Shown one piece after another: positions 29,071-39,285 of a stretch of 64,000 nt of DNA; position 1 is the first letter of the stretch; every line of letters starts with the position of its first letter. Source of the DNA: Chitinophaga varians (GTDB lineage: Bacteria > Bacteroidota > Bacteroidia > Chitinophagales > Chitinophagaceae); the NCBI RefSeq assembly GCF_014529945.1, contig NZ_JACVFB010000004.1, forward strand, positions 682,001 through 746,000. The letters are read 5' to 3'. The notes under the pieces were generated by a model, which did not search any database, was not told the DNA's origin, and saw only the letters and a list, made by a program, of their open reading frames with translations. A program made the position numbers and the translations under genes.

Positions 29071-29386
29071 AATTACCCAGATTGTTACCTGGAAAACGCC
29101 CCAACAATTATGCCCTCGTATGCTTATTGTACCCGTCTCAGCATGGGACAGGATAGTTGCCCGGGATAATTGCCCTAATTTACCTTTCGTATTACTGCAT
29201 GATAAAATTCCACATGATGCCAGAGAAGCCACTGATCGTATCAACCAACGGGCTGAGATAGCCTGAATCCAAAAAAAATGTCGTATAACCGTTGCTGTTA
29301 CACGGAGCTGTAGCCCGTGCCGGGACAGTTGTGCCTGAAATTGTCCGATAGTCAAAAATTTATTGTTCAACAAAAGATTTCACGTT
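29071..29386 (+). other. 316-base leader upstream of the first SusC gene
   Basis: This stretch separates the divergent hypothetical gene and SusC and should hold both promoters. I see no clear TAnnTTTG box with a -33 partner and no strong hairpin. It may contain a long 5' untranslated leader, as also seems to occur before the second SusC gene. Confidence 0.4.
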
Positions 29387-32300
29387 ATGTCTAAACGTTA
29401 TGCACGTCTATGGCTGTGGCATCGCCATGTCTGGTTATATGGACTGTTGCCGTTGCTATGCTGCCAGCACCTGCTGGCGCAGCAGAAACAGATTACCGGC
29501 ATCGTTTCGGATAGTGCCGCCGGCGCCCTCACAGGGGTGACGGTACAGGTGTTGGGAAAAGCCATCGGTACTCAAACGGATGCCAGAGGCGCCTTTCACA
29601 TTACCGCGTCACCAGGTGAAACGCTGGCTTTCCGTTTTATCGGTTATGAAGAAAAAAGGGTGGTAGTAGGTACGCAGGCGGTGATCCATGTGCTGTTGAC
29701 ATCCAATACGGCCGGCCTGAGTGAAGTGGTGGTCATCGGTTATGGCGCCCGCCAGAAGAAAGACCTCACCGGCGCGGTGGCCACGCTGAACAGTAAACAG
29801 ATGCAGGACCTGCCGGTGGCAGGGGTAGACCAGAAACTGACAGGCCAGATACCAGGCGTACAGGTGAGCACCGTTTCCGGTACGCCCGGCGGCGGCGCTG
29901 CTATTAAAATCCGCGGTTCCGGCTCCTTCGGCGCCAGCAGCGATCCCCTCTTCGTCATCGATGGTTTCCCGATAGCGGCCAGCTTCGGTCAACAAGCCAG
30001 CCCATTGGGCTTCATCAATCCTGATGACATCGACAATATCACTGTCCTGAAAGATGCTTCTTCTACGGCCATCTACGGCAGCCGCGGCTCCAACGGCGTA
30101 GCGATCGTGACCACAAAGAAAGGCCGGAAAGGCATGCCGCTGGTACAGGTCAATAGTTACTACGGTATACAGGAAGTACCGCAGAAAGGCAGGCCGCAAA
30201 TGCTAAACGCACGTGAGTTCGCACAGTTCAGAAAAGATATCATCGTAGATGATTTTGCCTCCCGCGGCCAAACGGCCACCGACGCGGATATCCCGGAGGA
30301 ATACCGGAACCCTGAACAATACGGCGAAGGCACCAGCTGGTACAATATGGTATTACGCAACGCGCCGCAACATAATACAACCGTCAGCGTTAGTGGCGGA
30401 TCGGAAAATACACGGTATTATTTCTCCTTTGGCTATTTTAAACAGGATGGCGTGCTGCGGTATACGGGCTACGATCGATACACGGTCAGGGCCAACATCG
30501 AAAGTAATGTAGGGCGTAAAATAAAGATAGGCCTCAACCTCGCGCCAACTTACCATACGCAGGCGGTCAATGACTTTGAAAACGGTTTTACCGATGTGCT
30601 CACCCGCAGCCTGTGGCTTAGTCCCCTGATTCCGGTAACGGATAAAAACGGCGCCCGCACCCCTTACATCAGTTCTCCCGGGATGTTCAGCGCGGCTAAT
30701 CCGCTCAACTCCCTCGAATATGGCGCTACGAAGATAAAGTCGCTTACCGGGCTGGCCACAGCCTACGCGGAATACGAAATCATTCCCGGCCTGAAAGCGA
30801 AAGGCAGTTTTAACGTCAGCTACGGCAACGGGTCTACGTTTGTCTTCAATCCGTCTTTTCTCGGTGGCGTGAACAACCCGCCGCCCGGCATTCCGAATTC
30901 TTCGCAGTCTAAAGCCAACGGCCTGAACTGGCTCGGTGAAATGTTGCTCACCTATGATCGTACTTTTCACAAAGACCATTCGCTCAACGTGGTGCTGGGC
31001 TACACGGCCCAGAAATCCCGGGAAGATGCGCTGGTGATCAATGCCGGTAACTACCCGGATGATCTGATAAAGCCCATCGGCGCAGCGGCCACTATTCCGT
31101 CCTACTCACAGGATGTGCAGGAATGGGCCATCCTCTCTTACCTGGGACGAATCAATTATGCTTATAAAGACAAATACCTGTTCACGGCTACGGTCCGTTC
31201 TGATGGCTCCTCCCGCTTCGGCTATAACACCCGCTACGGTACCTTTCCTTCCGCCGCCATCGCCTGGAGGGCCTCGGAAGAGCCGTTCCTGAAACAGGTG
31301 TCCTGGCTCAGCGACCTGAAAGCCAGGGTGAGCTATGGCCTCTCGGGCAACTATAACATCGGTAACTATACGTATATGTCTAACGTGGTCACCAACAACT
31401 ATGTGCTGGGCAATCAGATCGCCAGCGGCCGCGCTACTTCTTCCCTGAGCAATCCGGACCTCACCTGGGAGGAGTCTTCCCAGCTGGACGCAGGCGTGGA
31501 CGTAGGGCTCTTCCGTAATCGTATAACCGTCACCGTGGATTATTACAAACGCCTTACCAAAGGGATGTTGTATAATTCAGAGATACCCTTGTCTTCCGGC
31601 TATACAAACGTGATCATCAACGCCGGCAAGGTGGAGAACCATGGACTGGAAGTGGGGGTGGGCAGCGAGAATATCACCGGCGCTTTCACGTGGACCACCA
31701 ACGCGAACATTGCGTTCAACCGCAACAAGGTACTGGCGCTCAATGACCGCAACGATCCTATCTACAGCGGCAGGAGCGGTGAAGGGTCTTTTACCCACAT
31801 CACAGAAGTAGGCAAGCCCGTGGGCCTGTTTTATGGCTATGTGGTGGAGGGGGTGTATAAAGATCAGGAAGACCTGAACAAATCGCCCAAACACGTCACC
31901 TCCGTGGTGGGTTCTATCAAATACAAAGACGTGGACGGCAACGGCGTAATAGAGCCGGTCAATGATTTTGCTATCATCGGCGATCCCAATCCCAAATTTG
32001 TCTGGGGCCTGACCAATCATTTCTCTTTTAAAGGCATTGACCTCGGTATTGTGCTGACCGGCGCACAGGGCGGACAGGTGCTGAAAACGGCCAACCAGTA
32101 CCTGCAAAATATCGATGGGATTTTTAATACCGACCGTAGTGTATTGAACCGCTGGCGGTCTCCTCAACAACCGGGAGATGGTAAAACACCCACCACTAAT
32201 GGCGCCCGTGTGATTTATCGGGATGTGAATTCCTCCTGGGTGGAAGACGGTTCCTTTATGCGCATACAGAATATCACCTTGGGATATAACCTGAACAAAG

Positions 32301-32515
32301 CATGGTTGCAACGGACCCGATTCATTTCACAGGCACGTATATACGCCGGTGTACAGAACCTGCATACGTTTACCCGCTATTCCGGCGCCAATCCGGAAGT
32401 AAGCCGGAAAACAGTGTCCGGTAACGCCACCAGTACAGCGTTGACGCCGGGAGAGGATTTCACCAACTATCCGCTGGCAAGGACTTACACCCTGGGTATT
32501 AACCTGTCTTTTTAA
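29387..32515 (+). CDS. SusC/RagA-type TonB-dependent outer membrane transporter (1042 aa)
   Basis: The ATG at 29387 is preferred to an upstream TTG. A signal peptide ends at HLLAQ. It is followed by a CarboxypepD_reg-like domain (QITGIVSDSAAGALTGVTVQV to FIGYEEKRVVVG) and a TonB-box/plug region (EVVVIGYGARQKKDLTGAV, GQIPGVQV, IRGSGSFGASSDPLFVIDG). A long 22-strand barrel follows and ends in the family-typical aromatic NLSF. SusC proteins import glycan oligomers across the outer membrane with their SusD lid. The following SusD and rhamnosidase genes suggest a rhamnose-containing oligosaccharide as cargo. Confidence 0.95.
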   Translation: MSKRYARLWLWHRHVWLYGLLPLLCCQHLLAQQKQITGIVSDSAAGALTGVTVQVLGKAIGTQTDARGAFHITASPGETLAFRFIGYEEKRVVVGTQAVIHVLLTSNTAGLSEVVVIGYGARQKKDLTGAVATLNSKQMQDLPVAGVDQKLTGQIPGVQVSTVSGTPGGGAAIKIRGSGSFGASSDPLFVIDGFPIAASFGQQASPLGFINPDDIDNITVLKDASSTAIYGSRGSNGVAIVTTKKGRKGMPLVQVNSYYGIQEVPQKGRPQMLNAREFAQFRKDIIVDDFASRGQTATDADIPEEYRNPEQYGEGTSWYNMVLRNAPQHNTTVSVSGGSENTRYYFSFGYFKQDGVLRYTGYDRYTVRANIESNVGRKIKIGLNLAPTYHTQAVNDFENGFTDVLTRSLWLSPLIPVTDKNGARTPYISSPGMFSAANPLNSLEYGATKIKSLTGLATAYAEYEIIPGLKAKGSFNVSYGNGSTFVFNPSFLGGVNNPPPGIPNSSQSKANGLNWLGEMLLTYDRTFHKDHSLNVVLGYTAQKSREDALVINAGNYPDDLIKPIGAAATIPSYSQDVQEWAILSYLGRINYAYKDKYLFTATVRSDGSSRFGYNTRYGTFPSAAIAWRASEEPFLKQVSWLSDLKARVSYGLSGNYNIGNYTYMSNVVTNNYVLGNQIASGRATSSLSNPDLTWEESSQLDAGVDVGLFRNRITVTVDYYKRLTKGMLYNSEIPLSSGYTNVIINAGKVENHGLEVGVGSENITGAFTWTTNANIAFNRNKVLALNDRNDPIYSGRSGEGSFTHITEVGKPVGLFYGYVVEGVYKDQEDLNKSPKHVTSVVGSIKYKDVDGNGVIEPVNDFAIIGDPNPKFVWGLTNHFSFKGIDLGIVLTGAQGGQVLKTANQYLQNIDGIFNTDRSVLNRWRSPQQPGDGKTPTTNGARVIYRDVNSSWVEDGSFMRIQNITLGYNLNKAWLQRTRFISQARIYAGVQNLHTFTRYSGANPEVSRKTVSGNATSTALTPGEDFTNYPLARTYTLGINLSF

Positions 32516-32533
32516 AAAGTAAAAATGTGTCTT

Positions 32534-34039
32534 ATGAAAAGGGCTCACTATTTTTTATGTTTTGCGATATGTTTATGCAGCTGTGGCAAGCGTTTTCTGG
32601 ACCTCAATCCGGAGACCTCCATCAATGGCGCTGCTTTTTATAAATCAGAAGGGGAGATAGAACAGGCTGTCAACGGCACTTATAATATGCTGCAACCATT
32701 AGCTTCAGAGAGCTATTGGATTTTCGGGGAGATGCGCTCAGACAATACCGCTTTCCAGTATAATACGGCCGACAGGGGCCATGAGCAGTGGGAGTTTGTG
32801 GATGAGTTCCTGGTGGGCGCCACTGCTGAATGTATCACCAATTTCTGGAAAAACAGTTATGTCGGTATCTCAAGGGCCAATGATGTCCTGGATAATATTC
32901 CCAACATCAAATCATTTTCATCCGGTAAGCAGGACCAATATACGGGGGAGGCAGAATTTCTCCGGGCTTTTCACTATTTTAACCTCGTGCGCCAGTTTGG
33001 TGGTGTGCCGCTGCGGGAACATTCGGTGGTAGCCCCCGGCGGCGCGCTCTCGAAAGGACGGGCATCGGTGGAGGAGGTCTATGCACGCATCATCGCAGAC
33101 CTGACGGATGCAGCGGCCAGGCTGCCGGTGGCCTATACCGGCGCTGCTGTGGGAAGGGCTACTTCCGGCGCCGCCTATACGCTGCTCGGCAAAGTATACC
33201 TGACCCGTCATCAATACAGTGAGGCCCTCACGGCCCTCAAAAAGGTAAGTGCACTGGGATACAGCTTAGTTCCAAACTACGCGGATAATTTTGAACCAGG
33301 AAAAAAGAACGGACCAGAATCGATATTTGAAATACAATACCTGGGTTCGCAGACGGGACTGTTTAGCACGTTCATGTACATCTTTGCGCCGTATACTTCG
33401 GGCAGCGCCGTCACCGGCGATAGCAAGACCAGCATCAACGGTAGCGGCTCCGGCTGGAATATTCCCACTACGGATATGATCAGCGCTTATGAACCGGGCG
33501 ATAAACGAAAGGAGGTGTCGATGGCGGAAGGCTATAAAGCGGCCAATGGCTCCTTTGTGGCCATTCCATACGTGAAGAAATACAATCACGGCTATACGGA
33601 AGTGGGCCGTACCAATGATAACTTTCCCGTACTCCGCTATGCTGATGTGCTGTTGATGATCGCAGAGTGTTTGAACGAGCAGGCTTTTGTGGCTAACGGA
33701 GAAGCCTTTGACCTGTTGAATCAGGTGAGGCTCCGAGCCGGTTTACCGAAGAAAACTGCCGGAAACCCGGACCCTGCGCTGAATATCGCCAGCCAGGAAG
33801 ATTTCCGGAAAGCCGTATATCATGAAAGACAGGTGGAGCTGGCCTTTGAAAATCACCGCTGGTACGATCTGGTACGCACCGGCAAAGCGGTGGAAACCTT
33901 GAATGCGCACGGCCTCCGGGAGAAACAACAGAAAAATTATATACCGGGCAACGCCTATCAGGTGACCACGAACCGGTTGCTGTTGCCCATCCCTCAAACG
34001 GATATCAACCTGGATAACCTGACTCAAAACCCGCAATAG
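32534..34039 (+). CDS. SusD/RagB-type surface glycan-binding lipoprotein (501 aa)
   Basis: Starts at 32525 and 32534 are both ATG; 32534 gives the usual MKR signal. The lipoprotein signal ends at a lipobox cysteine (LCSCGKRFLDLNPET), and the FLDLNPET start is typical of mature SusD proteins. The TPR-like regions include EFLRAFHYFNLVRQFGGVPL and the C-terminal RQVELAFENHRWYDLVRTG, both strong SusD signatures. It lies 18 bases after SusC and acts as the lid that captures oligosaccharides at the cell surface. Confidence 0.95.
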   Translation: MKRAHYFLCFAICLCSCGKRFLDLNPETSINGAAFYKSEGEIEQAVNGTYNMLQPLASESYWIFGEMRSDNTAFQYNTADRGHEQWEFVDEFLVGATAECITNFWKNSYVGISRANDVLDNIPNIKSFSSGKQDQYTGEAEFLRAFHYFNLVRQFGGVPLREHSVVAPGGALSKGRASVEEVYARIIADLTDAAARLPVAYTGAAVGRATSGAAYTLLGKVYLTRHQYSEALTALKKVSALGYSLVPNYADNFEPGKKNGPESIFEIQYLGSQTGLFSTFMYIFAPYTSGSAVTGDSKTSINGSGSGWNIPTTDMISAYEPGDKRKEVSMAEGYKAANGSFVAIPYVKKYNHGYTEVGRTNDNFPVLRYADVLLMIAECLNEQAFVANGEAFDLLNQVRLRAGLPKKTAGNPDPALNIASQEDFRKAVYHERQVELAFENHRWYDLVRTGKAVETLNAHGLREKQQKNYIPGNAYQVTTNRLLLPIPQTDINLDNLTQNPQ

Positions 34040-34057
34040 TATTCAAAATCTTTTATC

Positions 34058-36817
34058 ATGATCAGACAGATTGTTCTTTTGTTATTGTTTATTACGGTGT
34101 CCTGTGCCGCACAAACGGGCCAGACAACGTTGGCCCGTTTACGTTGTGAATACCGTGAAAACCCACTGGGCATCGATGCCACCACGCCCCGTTTGAGCTG
34201 GGAGATCACCAGCGGCAAACGCAACCTGATGCAGCAAGCCTATCAGATTATGGTGGCCTCTTCGTTGGCCGATCTGAAAGCTGGTAAAGCTGACCGGTGG
34301 AACTCCGGTAAAATCAGCTCGGACCAGTCCCTTGGCGTGACTTATGCCGGGAAGCCGCTGGGCACCGGTGATGCCTGCTTCTGGAAAGTAAAAGTGTGGA
34401 CCAGCGACGGAAAAGAATCGGCCTGGAGCGAACCGGCATCGTGGTCGATGGGACTGTTGCGGGCGTCCGACTGGCAGGCGGTGTGGATCGGCATGGACAG
34501 CGCCTTTGCGGGCGATCGGCCTACCGATACCTTTACCCGTTTGTCGGCAAGGTACCTGAGAAAAGATTTCCGTCTCCCTAAAAAAGTAAAAAAAGCAACC
34601 GCCTATATCAGCGGGGTAGGGTTGTATGAACTGTACGTCAACGGCAGTAAAACGGGTAAAGACGTGCTGGCCCCGGGTCCTACGGAATACAACAAACGGA
34701 CGTTTTACAACACCTACGATATCACGACACAACTGCAACAGGGAAATAACACCATCGGCGCTATCCTCGGCAATGGCCGTTACTTCTCCATGAGAGGCAA
34801 TGGTTCAGGGTTACCGCCGATTACCAATTTCGGTTATCCTAAAATGATCTGTCAGGTGGAGGTGTTGTACGAAGATGGTTCCGGCGAGAAGATCATCACT
34901 GATAACAGCTGGAAGGTCACCGCTGCCGGTCCGCTGGGCGCCAACAACGAATATGACGGCGAAGAATATGATGCCACCAAAGAAATGCCCGGATGGAGCA
35001 AACCTGGCTTTAATGCCGCGTCCTGGCTACCGGTGCAGCTGGTGTCCAAACCTGGTGAGCTGCTGGTAGCGCAGATGAACAACAATATTCGCGTGATGGA
35101 CACGGTGAAGGCGCGGCAGGTAAAAGAGATAAAACCAGGCGTGTTTATCTATGATATGGGCCAGAACTTTGTAGGGTGGGTACGGCTGAAAGTGAAAGGC
35201 CCCAAAGGTGCCGGGGTAAAGTTGCGCTTTGCTGAAAGACTAAAAGAGGATGGTTCCCTCTATATGGCCAACCTGCGCTCCGCCAGGGTAACGGACAAGT
35301 ATACACTGAACGGCAAAGGGACCGAAGAATGGGAACCTCGTTTTACGTATCATGGTTTCCGTTATGTAGAGGTGACCGGTTATCCCGGGAAGCCCGACCT
35401 GTCTGCTATTGAGGGCAGGGTGGTGTATGATGACATGGCCACTACCGGCCATTTCGAAACGTCCAATGAAGTGATCAATCAGATTTACAAAAATGCTTAC
35501 TGGGGTATCCGGGGCAACTACCGCGGGATGCCTACCGATTGTCCGCAGCGGGACGAGCGCATGGGGTGGCTGGGTGACCGTGCTGTTGGCGCCAGAGGAG
35601 AGGCCTTCATCTTTGGCAATCATCTGTTGTATGCCAAATGGTTGCAGGATATTGAAGATGCGCAGACACCTGAAGGCAGTGTGCCTAACGTAGCCCCGTC
35701 CTACTGGCGCATGTACTCCGATAACATGACCTGGCCGGCTGCTTACCTGATCATCGCCAACCTGATGTATGAACAGTACGGCGATGACCAGCCCATCCGC
35801 CGCCACTATGCGTCTATGAAAAAGTGGATGGCCTACATGAAAGACAAATACATGAAGGATGGTATTCTTACCAAAGACACCTATGGTGATTGGTGTATGC
35901 CGCCGGAATCACCGGAGCTGATACATTCCAAAGACCCGGCCCGTAAAACAGCCGGCGATTTCCTCGGTACAGCTTTCTATTATCACCTGCTGACGCTCCT
36001 GGAGCGCTTTGCCACCATTACCGGCAATACCGCTGATATAGCCACTTTCAAGAGCCTGGGTGAAGAAGTGAAGGCGGCCTTTAATAAGAAGTTTTTGAAT
36101 CAGGAAGGCGGTTATTATGCCAACAATACACCCACTGCCAATATCTTCTCGCTGGCTTATCAGCTGGCGCCGGAAGACCGGCAAAAACAGGTTTTCCAGC
36201 ATATCGCTGATAAAACGCTCCATGATTATAAAGGGCATATCAGCACCGGTTTGGTGGGAGCGGAATGGCTCATGCGCACGCTCACGGACTATGGCCGGGG
36301 AGACATCGCTTACAAACTGGCCACCAATACTACCTATCCCAGCTGGGGATATATGGCCAAAGAGGGCGCTACCACTATCTGGGAACTATGGAATGGCAAT
36401 ACCGCCGATCCGGCCATGAACTCCGGCAATCACGTGATGCTGCTGGGTGATCTGGTAGTGTGGTATTATCAGAACCTGGGTGCTATACAACCGGATCCTG
36501 CGGCTCCCGGATTTAAGAAGATCATCATGAAACCATTGGTAGTGGGAGATTTGAAGAAGGTAGATGCTTCCTATCATTCCGGCTATGGCCTGATTCGCAG
36601 CCACTGGGAACAGAACGGACCGTCTTTTAAATGGCGTATAAGCGTTCCTGTTAATACCACGGCTACCGTGTACGTGCCGGCAAAAGACGCTAAAGAGGTG
36701 AAGGAAGGAGGAAAGCCAATGGCCGATAATAAAGACGTGAAGTTCTTAAGAATGGAAGAAGGGTATGCGGTGTATGAAATTCCTTCAGGGAACTATGATA
36801 TACAGCATGATTTCTGA
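34058..36817 (+). CDS. GH78-type alpha-L-rhamnosidase (919 aa)
   Basis: A signal or lipoprotein peptide (VSCAAQ) is followed by the N-terminal beta-sandwich (RLRCEYRENPLGIDATTPRLSW), a family hallmark. The Bac_rhamnosidase (alpha/alpha)6 domain follows. CPQRDERMGWLGD, with Asp499-Glu500, contains the predicted acid residue, and TTIWELWNG, with Glu776, the second conserved acid. The enzyme removes terminal alpha-L-rhamnose from plant or microbial polysaccharides. It starts 18 bases after SusD in the same operon and is the best clue to the glycan handled by this locus. Confidence 0.95.
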   Translation: MIRQIVLLLLFITVSCAAQTGQTTLARLRCEYRENPLGIDATTPRLSWEITSGKRNLMQQAYQIMVASSLADLKAGKADRWNSGKISSDQSLGVTYAGKPLGTGDACFWKVKVWTSDGKESAWSEPASWSMGLLRASDWQAVWIGMDSAFAGDRPTDTFTRLSARYLRKDFRLPKKVKKATAYISGVGLYELYVNGSKTGKDVLAPGPTEYNKRTFYNTYDITTQLQQGNNTIGAILGNGRYFSMRGNGSGLPPITNFGYPKMICQVEVLYEDGSGEKIITDNSWKVTAAGPLGANNEYDGEEYDATKEMPGWSKPGFNAASWLPVQLVSKPGELLVAQMNNNIRVMDTVKARQVKEIKPGVFIYDMGQNFVGWVRLKVKGPKGAGVKLRFAERLKEDGSLYMANLRSARVTDKYTLNGKGTEEWEPRFTYHGFRYVEVTGYPGKPDLSAIEGRVVYDDMATTGHFETSNEVINQIYKNAYWGIRGNYRGMPTDCPQRDERMGWLGDRAVGARGEAFIFGNHLLYAKWLQDIEDAQTPEGSVPNVAPSYWRMYSDNMTWPAAYLIIANLMYEQYGDDQPIRRHYASMKKWMAYMKDKYMKDGILTKDTYGDWCMPPESPELIHSKDPARKTAGDFLGTAFYYHLLTLLERFATITGNTADIATFKSLGEEVKAAFNKKFLNQEGGYYANNTPTANIFSLAYQLAPEDRQKQVFQHIADKTLHDYKGHISTGLVGAEWLMRTLTDYGRGDIAYKLATNTTYPSWGYMAKEGATTIWELWNGNTADPAMNSGNHVMLLGDLVVWYYQNLGAIQPDPAAPGFKKIIMKPLVVGDLKKVDASYHSGYGLIRSHWEQNGPSFKWRISVPVNTTATVYVPAKDAKEVKEGGKPMADNKDVKFLRMEEGYAVYEIPSGNYDIQHDF

Positions 36818-36846
36818 TGCTCCTGACGCGTGGAGATAAGCGCGAT

Positions 36847-36887
36847 GAAAATGCCCCCATTGGCTTGCTGCCAGTGGGGGCATTTTC
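36847..36887. terminator. Strong bidirectional hairpin terminator
   Basis: A 13-bp perfect stem, GAAAATGCCCCCA paired with TGGGGGCATTTTC, with an inner GGC/GCC pairing, sits between the convergent rhamnosidase and sulfatase stops. T-runs flank both arms. Confidence 0.92.
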
Positions 36888-36889
36888 AA

Positions 36890-38344
36890 TTATGGATTAA
36901 TACGCAGGGCGTCTTCCCATTTTAGTCTGCCTGGAAATCCCCAGCTTTCTTTTGTTGGATCACAGAAGTCACCATGGGAGCGCATTTCAGCATAGAGCAA
37001 TGTGCGCAGGGCAGTAACTTTTTTCTGATAGGATTTTTCCTGCGCGAGATTATGTTTTTCCAGGGGGTCTTTGGAGAGATCAAACAGTTGTACCGGATGT
37101 TGGCCATCCACATTGTATTCAATCAGTTTCAGGCTATCTTTTACAATCGCCCGTTGCAGATTGGAGTATGTCAGAAACAGCAGCGGACGGCCCTGGAAAC
37201 CGGATTGAGTGAAAGCTTTATGTACGGATTGTCCGCTTACCGTGGCAGGTTGCGGCATGCCGGTCATATCGCATAAGGTAGAGAATACATCACTCAGGTA
37301 ACAATAGGCATCGGTTTGGCGATTGGCCGGAATGCCAGGGCCGCAAAAGACCAGCGGTACCCGCATGGAATGATCATAGAGATTTTGTTTGCCGAGTAGT
37401 CCATGTTGCCCTACGGCCAGGCCATTATCTCCCGCAAATACGATAATGGTGTTTTCATATTGACCGCTTTCGCGCAGTGCCTGCAATACGCGGCCTATTT
37501 CATGGTCCACCTCACTGATCATGGCGTAGTATTTGGCTATTTCCTGTTTTACGGCGCCGGGATCACGAGGCGTAGGCAGTAGTTGCTCATCGCGCACCGT
37601 CAGTTCTCCGTTATCGAAAGGATGGCGGGGCAGGAAGTTGCCCGGTAATGCGATGCGGGACGTATCGTAGCGGGAGAGGTATTCAGCCGGTGGTGTACGC
37701 GGATCGTGCGGCGCGGTAAAGGCCACATACATCAGGAAGGGCTGCTGTTGCGGTTCCCGGAGGAAACGAATGGCGGCGTCCGCATAGTATATGGAAGAGA
37801 ACTGGTTACCGGCAAAAGCGTTGTTGTATTTCCCGGTGCTGTCGTAGTGATGGAGGCGCGGTGTCCAGTGACCGCCTGTTTTCTCCTGGTGCATACCGCC
37901 CATGAAGATGTTGTCGCCACTGGCGAAGGAGCGGTTAAAAGAGGCGAAATCACTGTGCCATTTGCCCGTAGCGAAGGTGTGGTAACCATGTTCGCGGAAT
38001 ACTTCCGGGAAGGTCTTTTCTGTGGCAGGAATCAGGCCGCCGTCTTTATGTACCTGGAAAACAGAGCGGCCGGTCAGCAGCATGGCGCGACTGGGCGCAC
38101 ACACGGCGCCGCCGAGGGAGCCCATGATATGGGCCTGCCGGAAAGTAGTGCCGCTTTTGACCAGCTGGTCCATGTTAGGCGTGTATACTTCCGGGTTACC
38201 CAGCGCGTGAATGGTGTTGAACCGCTGGTCGTCGGTGAAAAGTACCAGTATATTATACCGTTTACCCTGTTGTGCAAGTGCTGTCAAATGAAGCAGCAAC
38301 AAGCATAACAGACATGACCATCTTGTAAAGAAAAATCGCATCAT
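36890..38344 (-). CDS. Secreted S1-family sulfatase (484 aa)
   Basis: A signal peptide (to about residue 25) precedes the arylsulfatase core: NILVLFTDDQRFNTI for the metal site, CAPSR at residues 82-86 with Cys82 as the predicted formylglycine precursor, then GRSVFQVH, TGKWHSDF and APHDPRTPP. The order is typical of periplasmic Bacteroidota sulfatases that remove sulfate esters from glycans. Its 3' end faces the rhamnosidase across a terminator, so it is separately transcribed but probably part of the same utilisation locus. The sulfated substrate is not known. Confidence 0.93.
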   Translation of the reverse strand: MMRFFFTRWSCLLCLLLLHLTALAQQGKRYNILVLFTDDQRFNTIHALGNPEVYTPNMDQLVKSGTTFRQAHIMGSLGGAVCAPSRAMLLTGRSVFQVHKDGGLIPATEKTFPEVFREHGYHTFATGKWHSDFASFNRSFASGDNIFMGGMHQEKTGGHWTPRLHHYDSTGKYNNAFAGNQFSSIYYADAAIRFLREPQQQPFLMYVAFTAPHDPRTPPAEYLSRYDTSRIALPGNFLPRHPFDNGELTVRDEQLLPTPRDPGAVKQEIAKYYAMISEVDHEIGRVLQALRESGQYENTIIVFAGDNGLAVGQHGLLGKQNLYDHSMRVPLVFCGPGIPANRQTDAYCYLSDVFSTLCDMTGMPQPATVSGQSVHKAFTQSGFQGRPLLFLTYSNLQRAIVKDSLKLIEYNVDGQHPVQLFDLSKDPLEKHNLAQEKSYQKKVTALRTLLYAEMRSHGDFCDPTKESWGFPGRLKWEDALRINP

Positions 38345-38405
38345 CCGTAATTTGGCTGAAAATACGCAAGTCGGCGAAGGGAGGCTGGTAGTATTTTCAC
38401 CAAAA

Positions 38406-39203
38406 TCAATGGCTGAATGTCACGCTTGTTTTTTGGGCGAGCTTTACCCGAAAGTCTCTTATAGACGTGCGGGGCGCATCTGCTGCTACCTGTCCGGTGA
38501 TGATCAGGTGTTCCAGTCTGGAGCTAATGAATGCATCGCCAAGGCTATTTCTGGGATTACTAAATCCCATCACCTGTCCAATGACGCTGACGGCGGACTT
38601 CCAGCGGTTGGTGCAACGCGCCAGGACTTCATGATCATGTGCGGAAAGGTCCAAAAACTGCAGCACGCCGTTTTCATCGCATTCCCGGAGTTGCCCGGGG
38701 TGTGATACGATAGCCTGATACTCGCGGGCCAGGGCGGCGCGTGCTGTGGTAGTCAGCGGTATGGCCTGTTCAATCAGCGGCGCCAGCTGCTCCGTGGAAT
38801 ACATTATGATGCTGTGATGGCCATGGATGGGTGGCACTTCTGCCAGTATAACGTTAACCGGTATATTTTCCAGCCAATGACAGGCCATTCTGAGAAAAAC
38901 ATAGTCGTCTCCGTTACCGCTGGCGGCCCAAATAACGAGCCTGTCTACCGGCTTATCAACTAGCCTGGCCTTTAACTGTATCCAGGGTGCAAAGGCATCT
39001 GGTCCATCATCCGACCAGTTAGTGCCTTTTTTTTCGTAGTGAAGGCTTCGCTGAAATTCCTTTCTTATCAAGCCATCGTGCAGCGGGCCGGTACCGGGAA
39101 TATCATTGATGGCGTAGGCGTCGCCAGTCAGCAGCTGCTTCTTTATAGCGGAAGAAAGCGCGGCGGAGGCGGTAGGGGAGGCGGTAAGATGTAAGTCTGA
39201 CAT
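38406..39203 (-). CDS. DUF1835/DUF3658-like protein (265 aa)
   Basis: The start SDLHLTASPTASAALSSAIKK followed by an IPGTGPLHDG motif matches the DUF1835 pattern. The C-terminal NSLGDAFISSRLEHLI matches the DUF3658 half. Both are common in one protein, are usually cytosolic, and have no established biochemical role. There is no signal peptide. It is divergent from the next secreted gene across an 82-base gap holding a perfect inverted repeat. Confidence 0.7.
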   Translation of the reverse strand: MSDLHLTASPTASAALSSAIKKQLLTGDAYAINDIPGTGPLHDGLIRKEFQRSLHYEKKGTNWSDDGPDAFAPWIQLKARLVDKPVDRLVIWAASGNGDDYVFLRMACHWLENIPVNVILAEVPPIHGHHSIIMYSTEQLAPLIEQAIPLTTTARAALAREYQAIVSHPGQLRECDENGVLQFLDLSAHDHEVLARCTNRWKSAVSVIGQVMGFSNPRNSLGDAFISSRLEHLIITGQVAADAPRTSIRDFRVKLAQKTSVTFSH

Positions 39204-39256
39204 AAAATTATGGGGGCTGGAAGTATGAAAATAACTGCGCTACATTTCAACCGAAT

Positions 39257-39277
39257 TTAATACTTTAAATGTATTAA
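39257..39277. promoter_or_regulatory. Perfect inverted repeat between divergent genes
   Basis: TTAATAC-TTTAAAT-GTATTAA has 7-base perfect arms and ends 8 bases before the ATG of the next gene. It could be a regulator site or part of an AT-rich promoter. No cognate regulator is evident beside it. Confidence 0.35.
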
Positions 39278-39285
39278 CTCCCTGT

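Noticed and set aside
29071..29373. N-terminal extension of the minus-strand hypothetical gene
   Set aside because: The extra 101 residues look like non-coding translation; the ATG at 29070 begins the coherent protein.
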